From: Mycobacterium simiae
Lineage (GTDB): Bacteria > Actinomycetota > Actinomycetes > Mycobacteriales > Mycobacteriaceae
Direction: 5' to 3'
NCBI RefSeq assembly: GCF_010727605.1
Contig: NZ_AP022568.1
Location: 4,216,001 to 4,280,000, forward strand
DNA length: 64,000 bases
The notes beneath the pieces were generated by a model, which was not told where the DNA came from, did no database searches, and saw nothing but the letters and a program-made list of their open reading frames with translations. Shown piece by piece: positions 40,661 to 49,404 of this stretch. The translations under genes and the position numbers were made by a program. Position 1 is the first letter of the stretch, and every line of letters starts with the position of its first letter.

Positions 40661-41482
40661 TCAGTACTGGCTGGATCCCTGGTCGATGCGGATCTGCGCC
40701 GCGGTGACCTTGCGTGACTCATCGCTGGCCAGCCAGCACACGGTGTCGGCGATCTCTTCGGGCTCAGCGACCCAGTCCGGCAGAAACGGCGTGAGAACGT
40801 GCGCCAGCTGCGGGTTCGTTTCCATCGCCCGCGCCACCGCGGCGCCCATCTCGCCCGAGCCCATCGGGGTGTTCACTGGGCCGGGGTGCACGCTGTTGAC
40901 CCGGATCGAGTGCTTCCCCAATTCCGCGGCGAACGCCCGGGCCAGGCCGGTGACCGCATGCTTGCTGGCGGTGTAGTGCACCATGAATGGCTGCTGTTTT
41001 ACCCCGGCCGCCGAGCTGATCAGAATGATCGAGCCGCCGCGGCCGCCCTCGATGATCTTGTCCGCTCCGGCCATGACCGTGTTCCAGGTGCCCGTCACGT
41101 TGATGTCGAGGACATCGGCGAAGTCCTCCGGCGTGATCTCGTTCCAGGGCTGCGGCGCCGCGATGCCGGCGTTGGCCACGATGATGTCCAGTCGGCCCAG
41201 GGCGGCCACCGCGCCGTCGACGGCGTTGCGCAGTGCCGTGAGGTCGCGGGTGTCGGCAACTGAGGCGCGGATGCGGCGATTCGTGCTCTCGACTAGGCGG
41301 ACGGTTTCGGCGAGGTCTTCCTCGGTGGCCGGGCTGTAGGGAACGCAGGACGGTAGCTTTGCGGCGATGTCGACCGCGATGATGTCGGCGCCCTCCTGCG
41401 CCAGGCGGACCGCATGCGCGCGCCCCTGGCCGCGCGCCGCCCCGGTGATGAAGGCGACTTTTCCCTCGAGCTTTCCTGGCAT
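40661..41482 (-). CDS. Mycofactocin-coupled SDR-family oxidoreductase
   Basis: 273 residues from ATG 41482. The nucleotide motif is TGAARGQGRAHA (residues 13-24) and the catalytic pair is Tyr170-Lys174 (YTASK). TGAARGQG together with the extra segment after the second strand (IAAKLPSCVPYSPATEEDLAETV) is the hallmark of SDRs whose NAD is non-exchangeable and is re-oxidised by mycofactocin. It is predicted to oxidise an alcohol or hydroxyacyl substrate. Start overlaps the stop of the acyl-CoA dehydrogenase upstream. Confidence 0.9.
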   Translation of the reverse strand: MPGKLEGKVAFITGAARGQGRAHAVRLAQEGADIIAVDIAAKLPSCVPYSPATEEDLAETVRLVESTNRRIRASVADTRDLTALRNAVDGAVAALGRLDIIVANAGIAAPQPWNEITPEDFADVLDINVTGTWNTVMAGADKIIEGGRGGSIILISSAAGVKQQPFMVHYTASKHAVTGLARAFAAELGKHSIRVNSVHPGPVNTPMGSGEMGAAVARAMETNPQLAHVLTPFLPDWVAEPEEIADTVCWLASDESRKVTAAQIRIDQGSSQY

Positions 41483-42669
41483 CAACGCTCCTTCGTGGTG
41501 GTGGCTCGGCCCTTGACGAGGTTCGCCCCGATGATCAGACGCTGAATCTCGCTGGTGCCCTCGTACAACCGCAGCAGCCGCACGTCGCGGTAAATGCGCT
41601 CCACGGCGACACCCCGCATATAACCGCTACCGCCGTGGATCTGGACCGCGAGATCGGCGACGTTGCCGGCCATTTCGGTGCAGAAGAGTTTGGCGGCCGA
41701 CGGCGCGATGCGGCGATCCTCGCCCGTGACCCATTGGTGGGCGGCGTCGCGCACCAGCGCACGTCCGGCCATCACCCCGGTCTGCTGGTCGGCGAGCATC
41801 GCCTGGACCAGCTGGAAGCTCCCGATGGCGGCGCCGCCCTGGGTGGCGGTCGCGGCGTACGCGACGGATTCGTCGAGTGCGCGGGCGGCTAGGCCGACCG
41901 CGAGCGCGGCGATGTGTACCCGCCCGCGTGCCAGCGACGTCATCGCGGCCCGGTAGCCGACGTCTTCGCTGCCGCCGACCAGCGCCGCGGATCCGACGCG
42001 AACATCGGTGAAATTGACGTCGGCTGTCCAGGCGCCTTCCTGCCCCATCTTGGCGTCCTTGGCGCCTACTTGCACCCCGGCGGCGTCGGCGGGAACCAGG
42101 AAGACCGCGATGCCTGGACCTTGATCGTCGGCGGGACGGCTGCGCGCGAAGACCACGAACAGATCGGCGACGGGCGCGTTGGTGATGAAGCGCTTTTGTC
42201 CGTTGATCACCCAACCATCGTTCTCACGAACGGCTTTGGTGCGCAGACCGGCCGGGCTTGACCCGGCGCCGGGTTCGGTCAGCGCGAAGGAGGCGACGAC
42301 GTCGCCCGACGCGATGGGCTGCAGCCACCGGGATTTCTGCTCGTCGGTGCCGAACCCGACCAGCACCTGTCCGGCGATGCCGTTGTTGGTGCCGAACATC
42401 GAACGGACCGCCAGCGACGTGTAGCCCAACTCCATCGCCAGCTCGACGTCTTGGCTTAGATTGAGCCCGAGGCCGCCCCATTCCTGGGGAATTGCGTAGC
42501 CGAACAGTCCCATTTTCTTGGCTTCGTCGCGCAGGTCGTCGGGGACCCGATCCTGCTCGAGGATTTCCTGCTCGCGCGGGACGACCGCAGTACGGACGAA
42601 TCGCCGTGTCTGGGCGAGGATTTCGCGGAAATCTTCGTCCGACACTGCGGCGACGTCGGCGGTGGCCAT
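41482..42669 (-). CDS. Acyl-CoA dehydrogenase
   Basis: 395 residues from ATG 42669 ([14 protein letters not shown]); a GTG three codons upstream is possible. Motifs: [47 protein letters not shown] and the catalytic-position Glu in [12 protein letters not shown]. It should desaturate an acyl-CoA at alpha-beta. First gene of a two-gene operon with the SDR, divergent from fabG2. Confidence 0.93.
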   Translation of the reverse strand: MATADVAAVSDEDFREILAQTRRFVRTAVVPREQEILEQDRVPDDLRDEAKKMGLFGYAIPQEWGGLGLNLSQDVELAMELGYTSLAVRSMFGTNNGIAGQVLVGFGTDEQKSRWLQPIASGDVVASFALTEPGAGSSPAGLRTKAVRENDGWVINGQKRFITNAPVADLFVVFARSRPADDQGPGIAVFLVPADAAGVQVGAKDAKMGQEGAWTADVNFTDVRVGSAALVGGSEDVGYRAAMTSLARGRVHIAALAVGLAARALDESVAYAATATQGGAAIGSFQLVQAMLADQQTGVMAGRALVRDAAHQWVTGEDRRIAPSAAKLFCTEMAGNVADLAVQIHGGSGYMRGVAVERIYRDVRLLRLYEGTSEIQRLIIGANLVKGRATTTKER

Positions 42670-42726
42670 CGACTGCACGCTCCTCTCCGGATTGGGGGCA
42701 CCCCGGTCCAGAGCAGGATCCTATAT

Positions 42727-42741
42727 CAAATACGATATTTG
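42727..42741. promoter_or_regulatory. AT-rich palindrome in the acyl-CoA dehydrogenase/fabG2 divergent promoter
   Basis: CAAATA-CGA-TATTTG is a perfect inverted repeat with 6-bp arms. It lies 58 bp from the dehydrogenase start and 46 bp from the fabG2 start, in an unusually AT-rich patch. A good candidate operator for the GntR regulator at the end of the fabG2 operon. Confidence 0.6.
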
Positions 42742-42787
42742 TTTCTGGGCCGGTGGCGACGAGAACAGTGAAGGATGGGTGGTCGAG

Positions 42788-43540
42788 GTGGCGTTGTTGG
42801 AAGGTCAGACCGCGGTGATCACCGGCGGTGGGCAGGGACTGGGGCTGGCCATCGCGGAACGCTTTGTCGCCGAGGGCGCGCGAGTGGTGCTCGGCGACGT
42901 CAACCTGGAGGCGACCCAGGCCGCGGCCAAGCAACTGGGCGGCGACGTGAAGGGTGACGGGGTGGCCGTCGCGGTCCGCTGTGATGTCACGCAGTCACCC
43001 GAGGTCGAATCCCTGATCCAGACCGCGGTCGACGAATTCGGCGGCCTCGACATCATGGTCAATAACGCCGGAATCACCCGCGATGCGACCATGCGCAAGA
43101 TGACCGAGGAGCAGTTCGATCAGGTCATCAATGTGCATTTGAAGGGGACGTGGAATGGCACCCGGCTGGCCGCCGCGATCATGCGGGAGAACAAGCGGGG
43201 CGCGATCATCAACATGTCCTCGGTGTCGGGCAAGGTCGGCATGATCGGCCAGACGAACTATTCGGCGGCCAAGGCCGGCATTGTGGGCATGACCAAGGCT
43301 GCCGCCAAGGAACTGGCGTATCTGGGCATCCGGGTGAACGCGATTGCCCCCGGGCTGATCCGCTCCGCGATGACCGAGGCCATGCCACAACGCATTTGGG
43401 ACTCGAAGGTCGCCGAGGTGCCGATGGGTCGCGCCGGTGAGCCCAGCGAGGTCGCCAGCGTGGCGCTGTTCTTGGCGTCGGACCTGTCGTCGTACATGAC
43501 CGGCACGGTCCTGGAAATCACGGGCGGCCGCCACCTGTGA
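42788..43540 (+). CDS. fabG2: 3-ketoacyl-ACP/CoA reductase FabG2
   Basis: 250 residues from GTG 42788. It is a close match to Rv1350 FabG2 as I recall it: [51 protein letters not shown], the YSAAK catalytic pair and the C-terminal [16 protein letters not shown]. It reduces or oxidises 3-oxo/3-hydroxyacyl thioesters. In M. tuberculosis it directly follows irtB; here it heads a catabolic operon with a thiolase (overlap GTGA). Confidence 0.93.
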   Translation: MALLEGQTAVITGGGQGLGLAIAERFVAEGARVVLGDVNLEATQAAAKQLGGDVKGDGVAVAVRCDVTQSPEVESLIQTAVDEFGGLDIMVNNAGITRDATMRKMTEEQFDQVINVHLKGTWNGTRLAAAIMRENKRGAIINMSSVSGKVGMIGQTNYSAAKAGIVGMTKAAAKELAYLGIRVNAIAPGLIRSAMTEAMPQRIWDSKVAEVPMGRAGEPSEVASVALFLASDLSSYMTGTVLEITGGRHL

Positions 43541-44757
43541 CCGCAATGCGCGAAGTCGTGATCTGCGAACCCGTCCGCACGCCAATCGGCCGCTACGGCG
43601 GTATGTTCGCCGCGCTGAGCGCCGTCGACCTCGGCGTCACCGCGCTCAACGGACTGCTGCAGCGGACCGGGCTGGCGCCCGACGCCGTGCAGGACGTGAT
43701 TTTGGGTCACTGCTATCCCAACAGCGACGCCCCGGCGATCGGACGCGTGGTGGCGTTGGATGCCGGATTGCCGGTGACCGTGCCCGGCATGCAGGTCGAC
43801 CGGCGGTGTGGGTCCGGCTTACAGGCCGTCATCCAGGCCGGTCTGCAGGTGGGTAGCGGCGCCCACGACCTCGTGGTCGCGGGGGGCTGCGAAAGCATGA
43901 GCAACGTCGCCTTCTACTCCACCGACATGCGTTGGGGCGGCGCCCGCACGGGCGTTCGGGTGCATGACGGCCTGGCACGCGGACGCACCACCGCCGGCGG
44001 CCGCAACTACCCGGTTCCGGGTGGGATGCTCGAGACGGCCGAAAACCTGCGCCGCCAGTACGGCATCACCCGCCATGAACAGGACGAGTTGGCGGTGCGC
44101 TCGCATCAACGCGCCGTGGCCGCCCAAAAGGACGGTGTACTGGCCGAGGAAATCATTCCGGTCGCGGTGCCCACTCGCAGTGGGGAGGAAATCATCGACA
44201 CCGATGAGCATCCGCGCGCCGAAACCTCGATGGAGTCGTTGGGAAAGCTCAAACCCGTTCTGCGCAAAGATGATCCGGAAGCCACGGTAACGGCCGGCAA
44301 TGCCAGCGGGCAAAACGACGCTGCCTCCATGTGTGTGGTGACCACCCCTGACAAGGCCGCCGATGCCGGCCTGACCCCGCTGGTCCGGATGCTGTCGTGG
44401 GGGCTGGCGGGCACCGCACCCAACATCATGGGCATAGGCCCGGTGCCGGCAACTGAGGTCGCCCTGGCCAAGGCCGGTCTGCAGCTGTCGGACATCGACG
44501 TCATCGAGCTCAACGAAGCCTTCGCGGCCCAAGCACTCGCGGTGACCCGCGAGTGGAACTTCGGATCGTCCGATTTCGACCGGACCAACGTGCACGGCTC
44601 GGGAATCTCCCTGGGCCATCCGGTCGGCGCGACCGGCGGGCGCATGCTCGCCACCCTGGCGCGCGAACTGCACCGGCGCCAGGCGCGCTACGGGCTGGAG
44701 ACCATGTGCATCGGCGGGGGCCAGGGGCTCGCCGCGGTTTTCGAGCGGGTCGCCTAG
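43537..44757 (+). CDS. Acetyl-CoA acetyltransferase (thiolase)
   Basis: 406 residues. Cys91 (RRCGSGLQA) is the nucleophile, His361 (GHPVGATGG) and Cys391 (MCIGGGQG) complete the site, and NEAFAAQAL is present. It should cleave a 3-oxoacyl-CoA after oxidation by FabG2. An insertion near residue 135 ([21 protein letters not shown]) is typical of the FadA5/acetoacetyl type loop. Two bases separate it from the CoA transferase gene. Confidence 0.93.
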   Translation: MTAMREVVICEPVRTPIGRYGGMFAALSAVDLGVTALNGLLQRTGLAPDAVQDVILGHCYPNSDAPAIGRVVALDAGLPVTVPGMQVDRRCGSGLQAVIQAGLQVGSGAHDLVVAGGCESMSNVAFYSTDMRWGGARTGVRVHDGLARGRTTAGGRNYPVPGGMLETAENLRRQYGITRHEQDELAVRSHQRAVAAQKDGVLAEEIIPVAVPTRSGEEIIDTDEHPRAETSMESLGKLKPVLRKDDPEATVTAGNASGQNDAASMCVVTTPDKAADAGLTPLVRMLSWGLAGTAPNIMGIGPVPATEVALAKAGLQLSDIDVIELNEAFAAQALAVTREWNFGSSDFDRTNVHGSGISLGHPVGATGGRMLATLARELHRRQARYGLETMCIGGGQGLAAVFERVA

Positions 44758-44759
44758 TC

Positions 44760-45959
44760 ATGGGCCCGGGATTGCCGCTGGCCGGTCTCACCGTAGTCGA
44801 AGTGTCCAGTTTCGTCGCCGCCCCACTGTGCGGTTTGACGTTGAATCAGCTTGGCGCCCAGGTCATTCGGATCGATCCCATCGGCGGCGCCGCCGACGTG
44901 CAGCGCTGGCCACTGGCGCCGGACGGGACGTCGATCTACTGGACGGGGCTGAACAAGGGCAAGCGTTCGGCCACAATCGATCTGCGCTCGACGCAGGGCC
45001 AAAACCTGATCCAGCGGCTGATCGTTGAAGGTGATGGCATCGTCGTCACCAACGCCGCAGGGTTGTCGTGGCTGGGTCATGAACAACTCGCGGAAAAGCG
45101 GCCCGACGTCATCACCGTGCACCTGGTCGGCCGCGGCGACGGCTCCACCGGGGTGGACTACACCGTCAACGCCGGCGTGGGGTTCCCGCTCGTCACGGGG
45201 CCGTCCGACCATGCCGGCCCGATCAACCATGTGTTGCCGGCCTGGGACGTGTGCTGCGGGCTGTACGCCGCACTGTCCGTGGTCGCCGCGGTGCACCGCC
45301 GCGCGTGCGCCGGGGTGGGCGCACGCATCAGGCTGGCTCTGGAGGACGTCGCGCTGGCCACCGCCGGAAATCTGGGTCTACTGACCGAGCCTCAGGTGGC
45401 CGGCACCGAGCGGCAACGTTTGGGTAACGCTATCTACGGCCAGTACGGCCAGGATTTCACCACCCGCGACGGGGTGCGGTTCATGGTGGTCGCGTTGACC
45501 AACAGACACTTTCGCGACCTGGTCGAGGTGACGGGTACCGGTGCCGCGGTGTCGACGCTGGCGGATACGCTCGGCGTGGACTTTGCCACCGAGGGGGACC
45601 GGTACCGGTACCGCGACGTGCTTTCCGGCCTGTTCGCCGCGTGGTTCGCCGACCACACCGGCGACGAGGTCGTCGCGACATTGTCCCGCACCACCGTGCT
45701 GTTCGAGCGGTACCGCACCTTCGCCGAGGCCGCGACCGATCCCAAAGTGACGGCGAATCCGGTCTTTTCCGTGCTGAACCAACCGGGCGTCGGCCAATAC
45801 CTGGCCCCCGGGCTGCCGGTGGCATTCGACGGCGTCCACGGCGCCAGCACTGCCGCCCCCGTCCTAGGACAGGACACCGCAGACGTCCTGATGCGGCAGC
45901 TGGGCTTGACACGCGAGGACATCGAACGCCTGGCGGCCGCCAAGACCATCGCCTGTTGA
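44760..45959 (+). CDS. CoA-transferase family III (CaiB/BaiF) protein
   Basis: 399 residues from ATG 44760 (MGPGLPLAGLTVVEVSSFVAAPL). The family N-terminus, NKGKRSATIDLRS and the catalytic Asp163 (LPAWDVCCGLYAA) are present. Such enzymes move CoA between organic acids or, in steroid and terpenoid pathways, act as racemases (Amacr/Mcr). Here it would activate the pathway acid or epimerise a methyl-branched acyl-CoA; sequence alone does not decide. Confidence 0.9.
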   Translation: MGPGLPLAGLTVVEVSSFVAAPLCGLTLNQLGAQVIRIDPIGGAADVQRWPLAPDGTSIYWTGLNKGKRSATIDLRSTQGQNLIQRLIVEGDGIVVTNAAGLSWLGHEQLAEKRPDVITVHLVGRGDGSTGVDYTVNAGVGFPLVTGPSDHAGPINHVLPAWDVCCGLYAALSVVAAVHRRACAGVGARIRLALEDVALATAGNLGLLTEPQVAGTERQRLGNAIYGQYGQDFTTRDGVRFMVVALTNRHFRDLVEVTGTGAAVSTLADTLGVDFATEGDRYRYRDVLSGLFAAWFADHTGDEVVATLSRTTVLFERYRTFAEAATDPKVTANPVFSVLNQPGVGQYLAPGLPVAFDGVHGASTAAPVLGQDTADVLMRQLGLTREDIERLAAAKTIAC

Positions 45960-45984
45960 GCCCGCCACCACAGAAAGACGACCG

Positions 45985-47178
45985 ATGACAAAGCTTGCGC
46001 AAACCCTCGGCTTGAGCGAATTCCAGACCGAGATCATCGCCACGGTGCGGCGATTCGTCGACAAGGAGGTCATACCGTACGCCGCCGAACTCGAGCGTGC
46101 GGACACCTATCCGCAGCAGATCGTCGACCAGATGCGCGAGATCGGCCTGTTCGGGTTGATGATCCCGCAGGAGTACGGGGGGCTGGGGGAGTCGCTGCTG
46201 ACCTACGCGCTGTGCGTCGAGGAGCTGGCGCGGGGCTGGATGAGCGTGTCCGGCGTGCTCAACACGCACTTCATCGTCGCCTACATGCTGCGTCAGCACG
46301 GCACCGACGAGCAGAAGCAGCGTTTCCTGCCCCGCATGGCGGCCGGCGAGACCCGCGGGGCCTTCTCGATGTCGGAGCCCGAGTTGGGTTCCGACGTCGC
46401 CGCCATCCGTACCCGCGCCCGGCGCAACGACGACGGCACCTACACCATCGATGGTCAGAAGATGTGGCTGACCAATGGTGCCACCTCGACACTGGTCGCG
46501 GTGTTGGTGCGTACCGACGAGGGGTCGGACAAGCCGCACCGCAACCTCACCGCATTTCTCATCGAGAAGCCGGTCGGTTTCGGCGAAGTCGTTGCGGGCC
46601 TGCACATTCCGGGAAAAATCGACAAACTGGGCTACAAGGGAATCGAGACCACTGAGCTCATCTTCGACGGCTACCGGGCGGCCGCCCAAGACGTGCTCGG
46701 CGGCACCACGGGCCAGGGCTTCTTCCAGATGATGGACGGCATCGAGGTCGGCCGGGTGAACGTGTCGGCGCGCGCCTGCGGAGTCGGCCTTCGTGCCTTC
46801 GAGCTCGCGGTGCGCTACGCGCAACAGCGCCAGACCTTCGGTAAGCCGATCGCCGAGCATCAGGCCATCGCGTTCCAGCTGGCCGAGATGGCGACCAAAG
46901 TCGAAGCGGCACACCTGATGATGGTCAACGCGGCGCGGCTGAAGGACTCGGGGGAGCGCAACGACGTCGCCGCTGGCATGGCGAAATATCTGTGCAGCGA
47001 ATACTGCACCGAGGTCACCCAGCAGAGCTTCCGCATCCACGGCGGCTACGGCTATTCCAAGGAATACGAGATCGAGCGGCTGATGCGGGACGCCCCGTTC
47101 CTGCTGATCGGCGAAGGAACCAGCGAAATCCAGAAGAACATCATCAGCAAGCGGCTGCTCGCCGAATATCAGGTGTGA
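45985..47178 (+). CDS. Acyl-CoA dehydrogenase
   Basis: 397 residues. Motifs: AFSMSEPELGSDVAAI, MWLTNGATSTLVAVL, RQTFGKPIAEHQAI, IHGGYGYSKEYEIERLMRD and Glu377 in LIGEGTSEIQKN, the normal catalytic base position. It oxidises an acyl-CoA in the fabG2 operon. GntR regulator starts 4 bp after its stop. Confidence 0.93.
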   Translation: MTKLAQTLGLSEFQTEIIATVRRFVDKEVIPYAAELERADTYPQQIVDQMREIGLFGLMIPQEYGGLGESLLTYALCVEELARGWMSVSGVLNTHFIVAYMLRQHGTDEQKQRFLPRMAAGETRGAFSMSEPELGSDVAAIRTRARRNDDGTYTIDGQKMWLTNGATSTLVAVLVRTDEGSDKPHRNLTAFLIEKPVGFGEVVAGLHIPGKIDKLGYKGIETTELIFDGYRAAAQDVLGGTTGQGFFQMMDGIEVGRVNVSARACGVGLRAFELAVRYAQQRQTFGKPIAEHQAIAFQLAEMATKVEAAHLMMVNAARLKDSGERNDVAAGMAKYLCSEYCTEVTQQSFRIHGGYGYSKEYEIERLMRDAPFLLIGEGTSEIQKNIISKRLLAEYQV

Positions 47179-47182
47179 TGCG

Positions 47183-47872
47183 ATGAGCGTTCCGGATTTC
47201 GCTGCACGACCCCAACTTTCCGAGGACGTCGCGCGGATCATCCGCGGCCGGATCTTCGACGGGGCCTACGGCGCGGGGTCCTATATCCGGCTCGACCAGT
47301 TGGCGGCGGAGTTGGGCATCAGCGTCACTCCGGTTCGCGAGGCTCTGTTCGCGTTGCGGGCCGAAGGCCTGATCGCCCAGCAGCCCCGGCGCGGGTTCGT
47401 GGTACTGCCGGTCACCGGACGAGACGTCACCGACGTCGCCAACGTCCAGGCGCATGTCGGTGGCGAGCTGGCGGCGCGGGCCGCGGTCAACATCACCCCC
47501 GAGCAGCTGCACCAGCTCAAAGACATTCAGGCCCAACTGGAGCGGGCCTATGCCGGGGATGACCACGAGCGCACGGTGCGGCTCAATCATGAGTTCCACC
47601 GAGCCATCAACGTCGCGGCGGATTCACCCAAGCTCGCCCAGCTGATGTCGCAGATCACCCGCTACGCACCGGAATCGGTATTCCCGACGATCCAGGGATG
47701 GCCGCGCCAATCGGTGCAAGACCATCGACGGATTCTCGACGCGCTCGAGATACACGACGACAAACTCGCCCGCGCCGCGATGTCGGAACACCTTGCCGCC
47801 GGGGCGGTGCCGTTGATCGATCACCTCCTCGCCCGCGGCGTGTTGGTCGGCGAGGACCACCGGCCTAGCTAG
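47183..47872 (+). CDS. GntR-family regulator, FadR/FCD subfamily
   Basis: 229 residues. The winged HTH (LDQLAAELGISVTPVREALFALRAEGLI) covers about residues 35-70. The all-helical FCD domain follows, with its metal-binding histidines visible in LNHEFHRAIN, VQDHRRILDAL and MSEHLAAG. FCD regulators sense small carboxylates. As last gene of the fabG2-thiolase-CaiB-dehydrogenase operon it probably autoregulates it, possibly through the palindrome at 42727. Ends overlapping an AraC-type remnant by 8 bp. Confidence 0.92.
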   Translation: MSVPDFAARPQLSEDVARIIRGRIFDGAYGAGSYIRLDQLAAELGISVTPVREALFALRAEGLIAQQPRRGFVVLPVTGRDVTDVANVQAHVGGELAARAAVNITPEQLHQLKDIQAQLERAYAGDDHERTVRLNHEFHRAINVAADSPKLAQLMSQITRYAPESVFPTIQGWPRQSVQDHRRILDALEIHDDKLARAAMSEHLAAGAVPLIDHLLARGVLVGEDHRPS

Positions 47873-48461
47873 GGTCGGGCCTTGGCTGGCTGCCCTGGTC
47901 GCGAAACGTGTGCCGGTAACTCTGCGGCGACACCCCGGCCAGCCGGCGAAACTGCTCACCGAAATTCGCCGTCGACGCGAAACCCGCTCGGCGCGAGATA
48001 CGTTCGATGCTGTCCGAGGTTGTCTCCAAAAGCTGCTGCGCATGCCTGATCCGGACGCTGTTGACCCATTGCGTGGGCGTTTGGCCGGTCTCGTGCTTGA
48101 ACCTCCGATTGAGCGTCCGCTCGCTGCTGGACGCCTGGTGCGCGATGTCGCGCAACGTCAACGGCAGGTGCGCGTTGTGCTCGATCCATACCAGCAAGCC
48201 GTCGAGTTCGGTGTGCGAGATGCGGCGGTTGCGAATGATGAATTGTGCTTGGCCACCGCGGCGGTGCAGCGGCGTGACGGCCAGGCGGGCGGCGTCCGCG
48301 GCGGCGGCCGAACCGTAGTCGCGGGCGACCAAATGCAGGCACAGGTCAAGCCCGGCGGACGCGCCGGCCGAGGTGAGGAGCTGGCCTTCGTCGACGTAGA
48401 GCGCGTCGGCGTCGACCTGGACGGCTGGGTAGGTCGCCGCCAATAGGCCGCGGGTGTGCAC
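47865..48461 (-). pseudogene. GlxA-type AraC/DJ-1 regulator, 5'-truncated
   Basis: The readable protein has the AraC DNA-binding half complete (LPLTLRDIAHQASSSERTLNRRFKHETG, ISRRAGFASTANFGEQF) and the last third of a DJ-1/PfpI domain (YPAVQVDADALYVDEGQLLTSAGASAGLDLCLHLV). The family needs about 320 residues; only about 199 remain, beginning at a GTG at 48461, where the expected ATTHW-type strand should be. The first ~100 residues, including the DJ-1 nucleophile elbow, are missing. The upstream in-frame sequence (to 48590) is unrelated and antisense to the next fragment. Confidence 0.75.
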
Positions 48462-48655
48462 CCGGTCGCGGCCCGTGTCGTCGACGACGGAGACCTGGTG
48501 ACGGCCGGCGGGGTGACGTCGGGTCTGGACCTGGCCCTGCATCTGCTCGACCGTTTCTATGGTCCACGCATCGCCCACGCCGTGGAACAACTCTTCGAAT
48601 ACGAGCGGCGCGGCACGGTGTGGCGGCCGGTGGGCCGAGAACCCGCGGAGGTTTG
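48456..48655 (+). pseudogene. DJ-1/PfpI-family (isonitrile hydratase-like) protein, 3' fragment
   Basis: From 48456 the plus strand encodes HPVAARVVDDGDLVTAGGVTSGLDLALHLL and ends EPAEV-stop, which is the C-terminal third of a DJ-1/PfpI protein of about 200 residues. Everything before the second core strand is absent. It begins exactly where the opposite-strand GlxA fragment ends, so a deletion removed the 5' parts and the shared promoter of a divergent pair. Confidence 0.75.
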
Positions 48656-48658
48656 ACC

Positions 48659-48967
48659 GTGAGCATCCAAGGCGATTGGGATGTGACGATCAAGACCCCG
48701 ATCGGCACGCTGGCCGTGCGCTACACCTTCACCGAGTCGGACGCCGGGCTTGCGGGCGCCGCGACCTACAAGGACGAAACGGTTGCGCTGCAGGACTTTA
48801 CGAGCGAGCCGGCGCAGGGCGGCACCCGGCTGCGCTGGCGCCAGGCGGTGACCGAGCCAATGCGGCTGAATCTGGCATTCGATGTGCTGGTCAACGATGA
48901 CGTCATGAGCGGACATTCGCGTGCCGGTCGGCTACCACGGTCGGCGGTATCCGGCGCTCGTCGGTAG
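48659..48967 (+). CDS. Small conserved hypothetical protein
   Basis: 102 residues from GTG 48659 (VSIQGDWDVTIKTPIGTLAVRYTF), starting 3 bp after the DJ-1 remnant. It looks like an all-beta barrel with the repeated pattern WDVTIKTPIG, GAATYKDETVAL, LNLAFDVLVNDDVMSG and a basic end (HSRAGRLPRSAVSGARR). Similar small proteins are widespread in mycobacteria without a known role. No signal peptide. Confidence 0.75.
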   Translation: MSIQGDWDVTIKTPIGTLAVRYTFTESDAGLAGAATYKDETVALQDFTSEPAQGGTRLRWRQAVTEPMRLNLAFDVLVNDDVMSGHSRAGRLPRSAVSGARR

Positions 48968-49041
48968 GCATCTTTGTCCCTTGTAGCAAAGCCCTCCCCA
49001 GGCCTACGCTGCGATCAGATCGGGCAACGAATGGAGAAAAG

Positions 49042-49404
49042 ATGCCTGCGACGACTCGCGCGGTGGCCGGATTCGTTGCATGCCTGACGGCGATCGCGTT
49101 CGCGGCGCCGACGCATGCCGACCCACTCGACCCGATACCCGGCAACGGGGTCTTCGTCGTCGGACCCGATATCGCACCGGGCCTGTACCACACGGGCGGG
49201 TCGGGCTCGGCCTTCGGAGTATGGATCAACAACGTGCCTACTCAAGACTCCATGTGCTCGTGGTTCACCTACAGCACGTCCGATGCGAACAAGGACCACG
49301 TCCTGCAGACGAACACCTCCATCGGCCCGATGTTCGCGAACATCAACACTTCGGTAAAGGCATTCGAGTCACTGAACTGTCAGCCCTGGACTCGGGTCCC
49401 CTGA
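49042..49404 (+). CDS. Secreted hypothetical protein
   Basis: 120 residues. A Sec signal peptide (RAVAGFVACLTAIAFAAPTHADP) with likely cleavage after THA precedes a mature part of about 94 residues with two cysteines (SMCSWF, LNCQPW), probably a disulfide. GAGAAAAG (Shine-Dalgarno-like) lies just before the ATG. The pattern GVFVVGPDIAPGLYHTGG recurs in actinobacterial secreted proteins; function unknown. Last 36 bp overlap the convergent ligase gene. Confidence 0.8.
   Translation: MPATTRAVAGFVACLTAIAFAAPTHADPLDPIPGNGVFVVGPDIAPGLYHTGGSGSAFGVWINNVPTQDSMCSWFTYSTSDANKDHVLQTNTSIGPMFANINTSVKAFESLNCQPWTRVP

Noticed and set aside
45481..47241. 586-residue minus-strand open frame opposite the dehydrogenase and CaiB genes
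   Set aside because: Antisense shadow in high-GC DNA. The plus-strand genes show full catalytic motifs; this frame shows none.
48346..48708. 120-residue minus-strand open frame at the DJ-1 junction
   Set aside because: Out of frame with the GlxA remnant and antisense to the DJ-1 remnant; looks like noise at the deletion junction.
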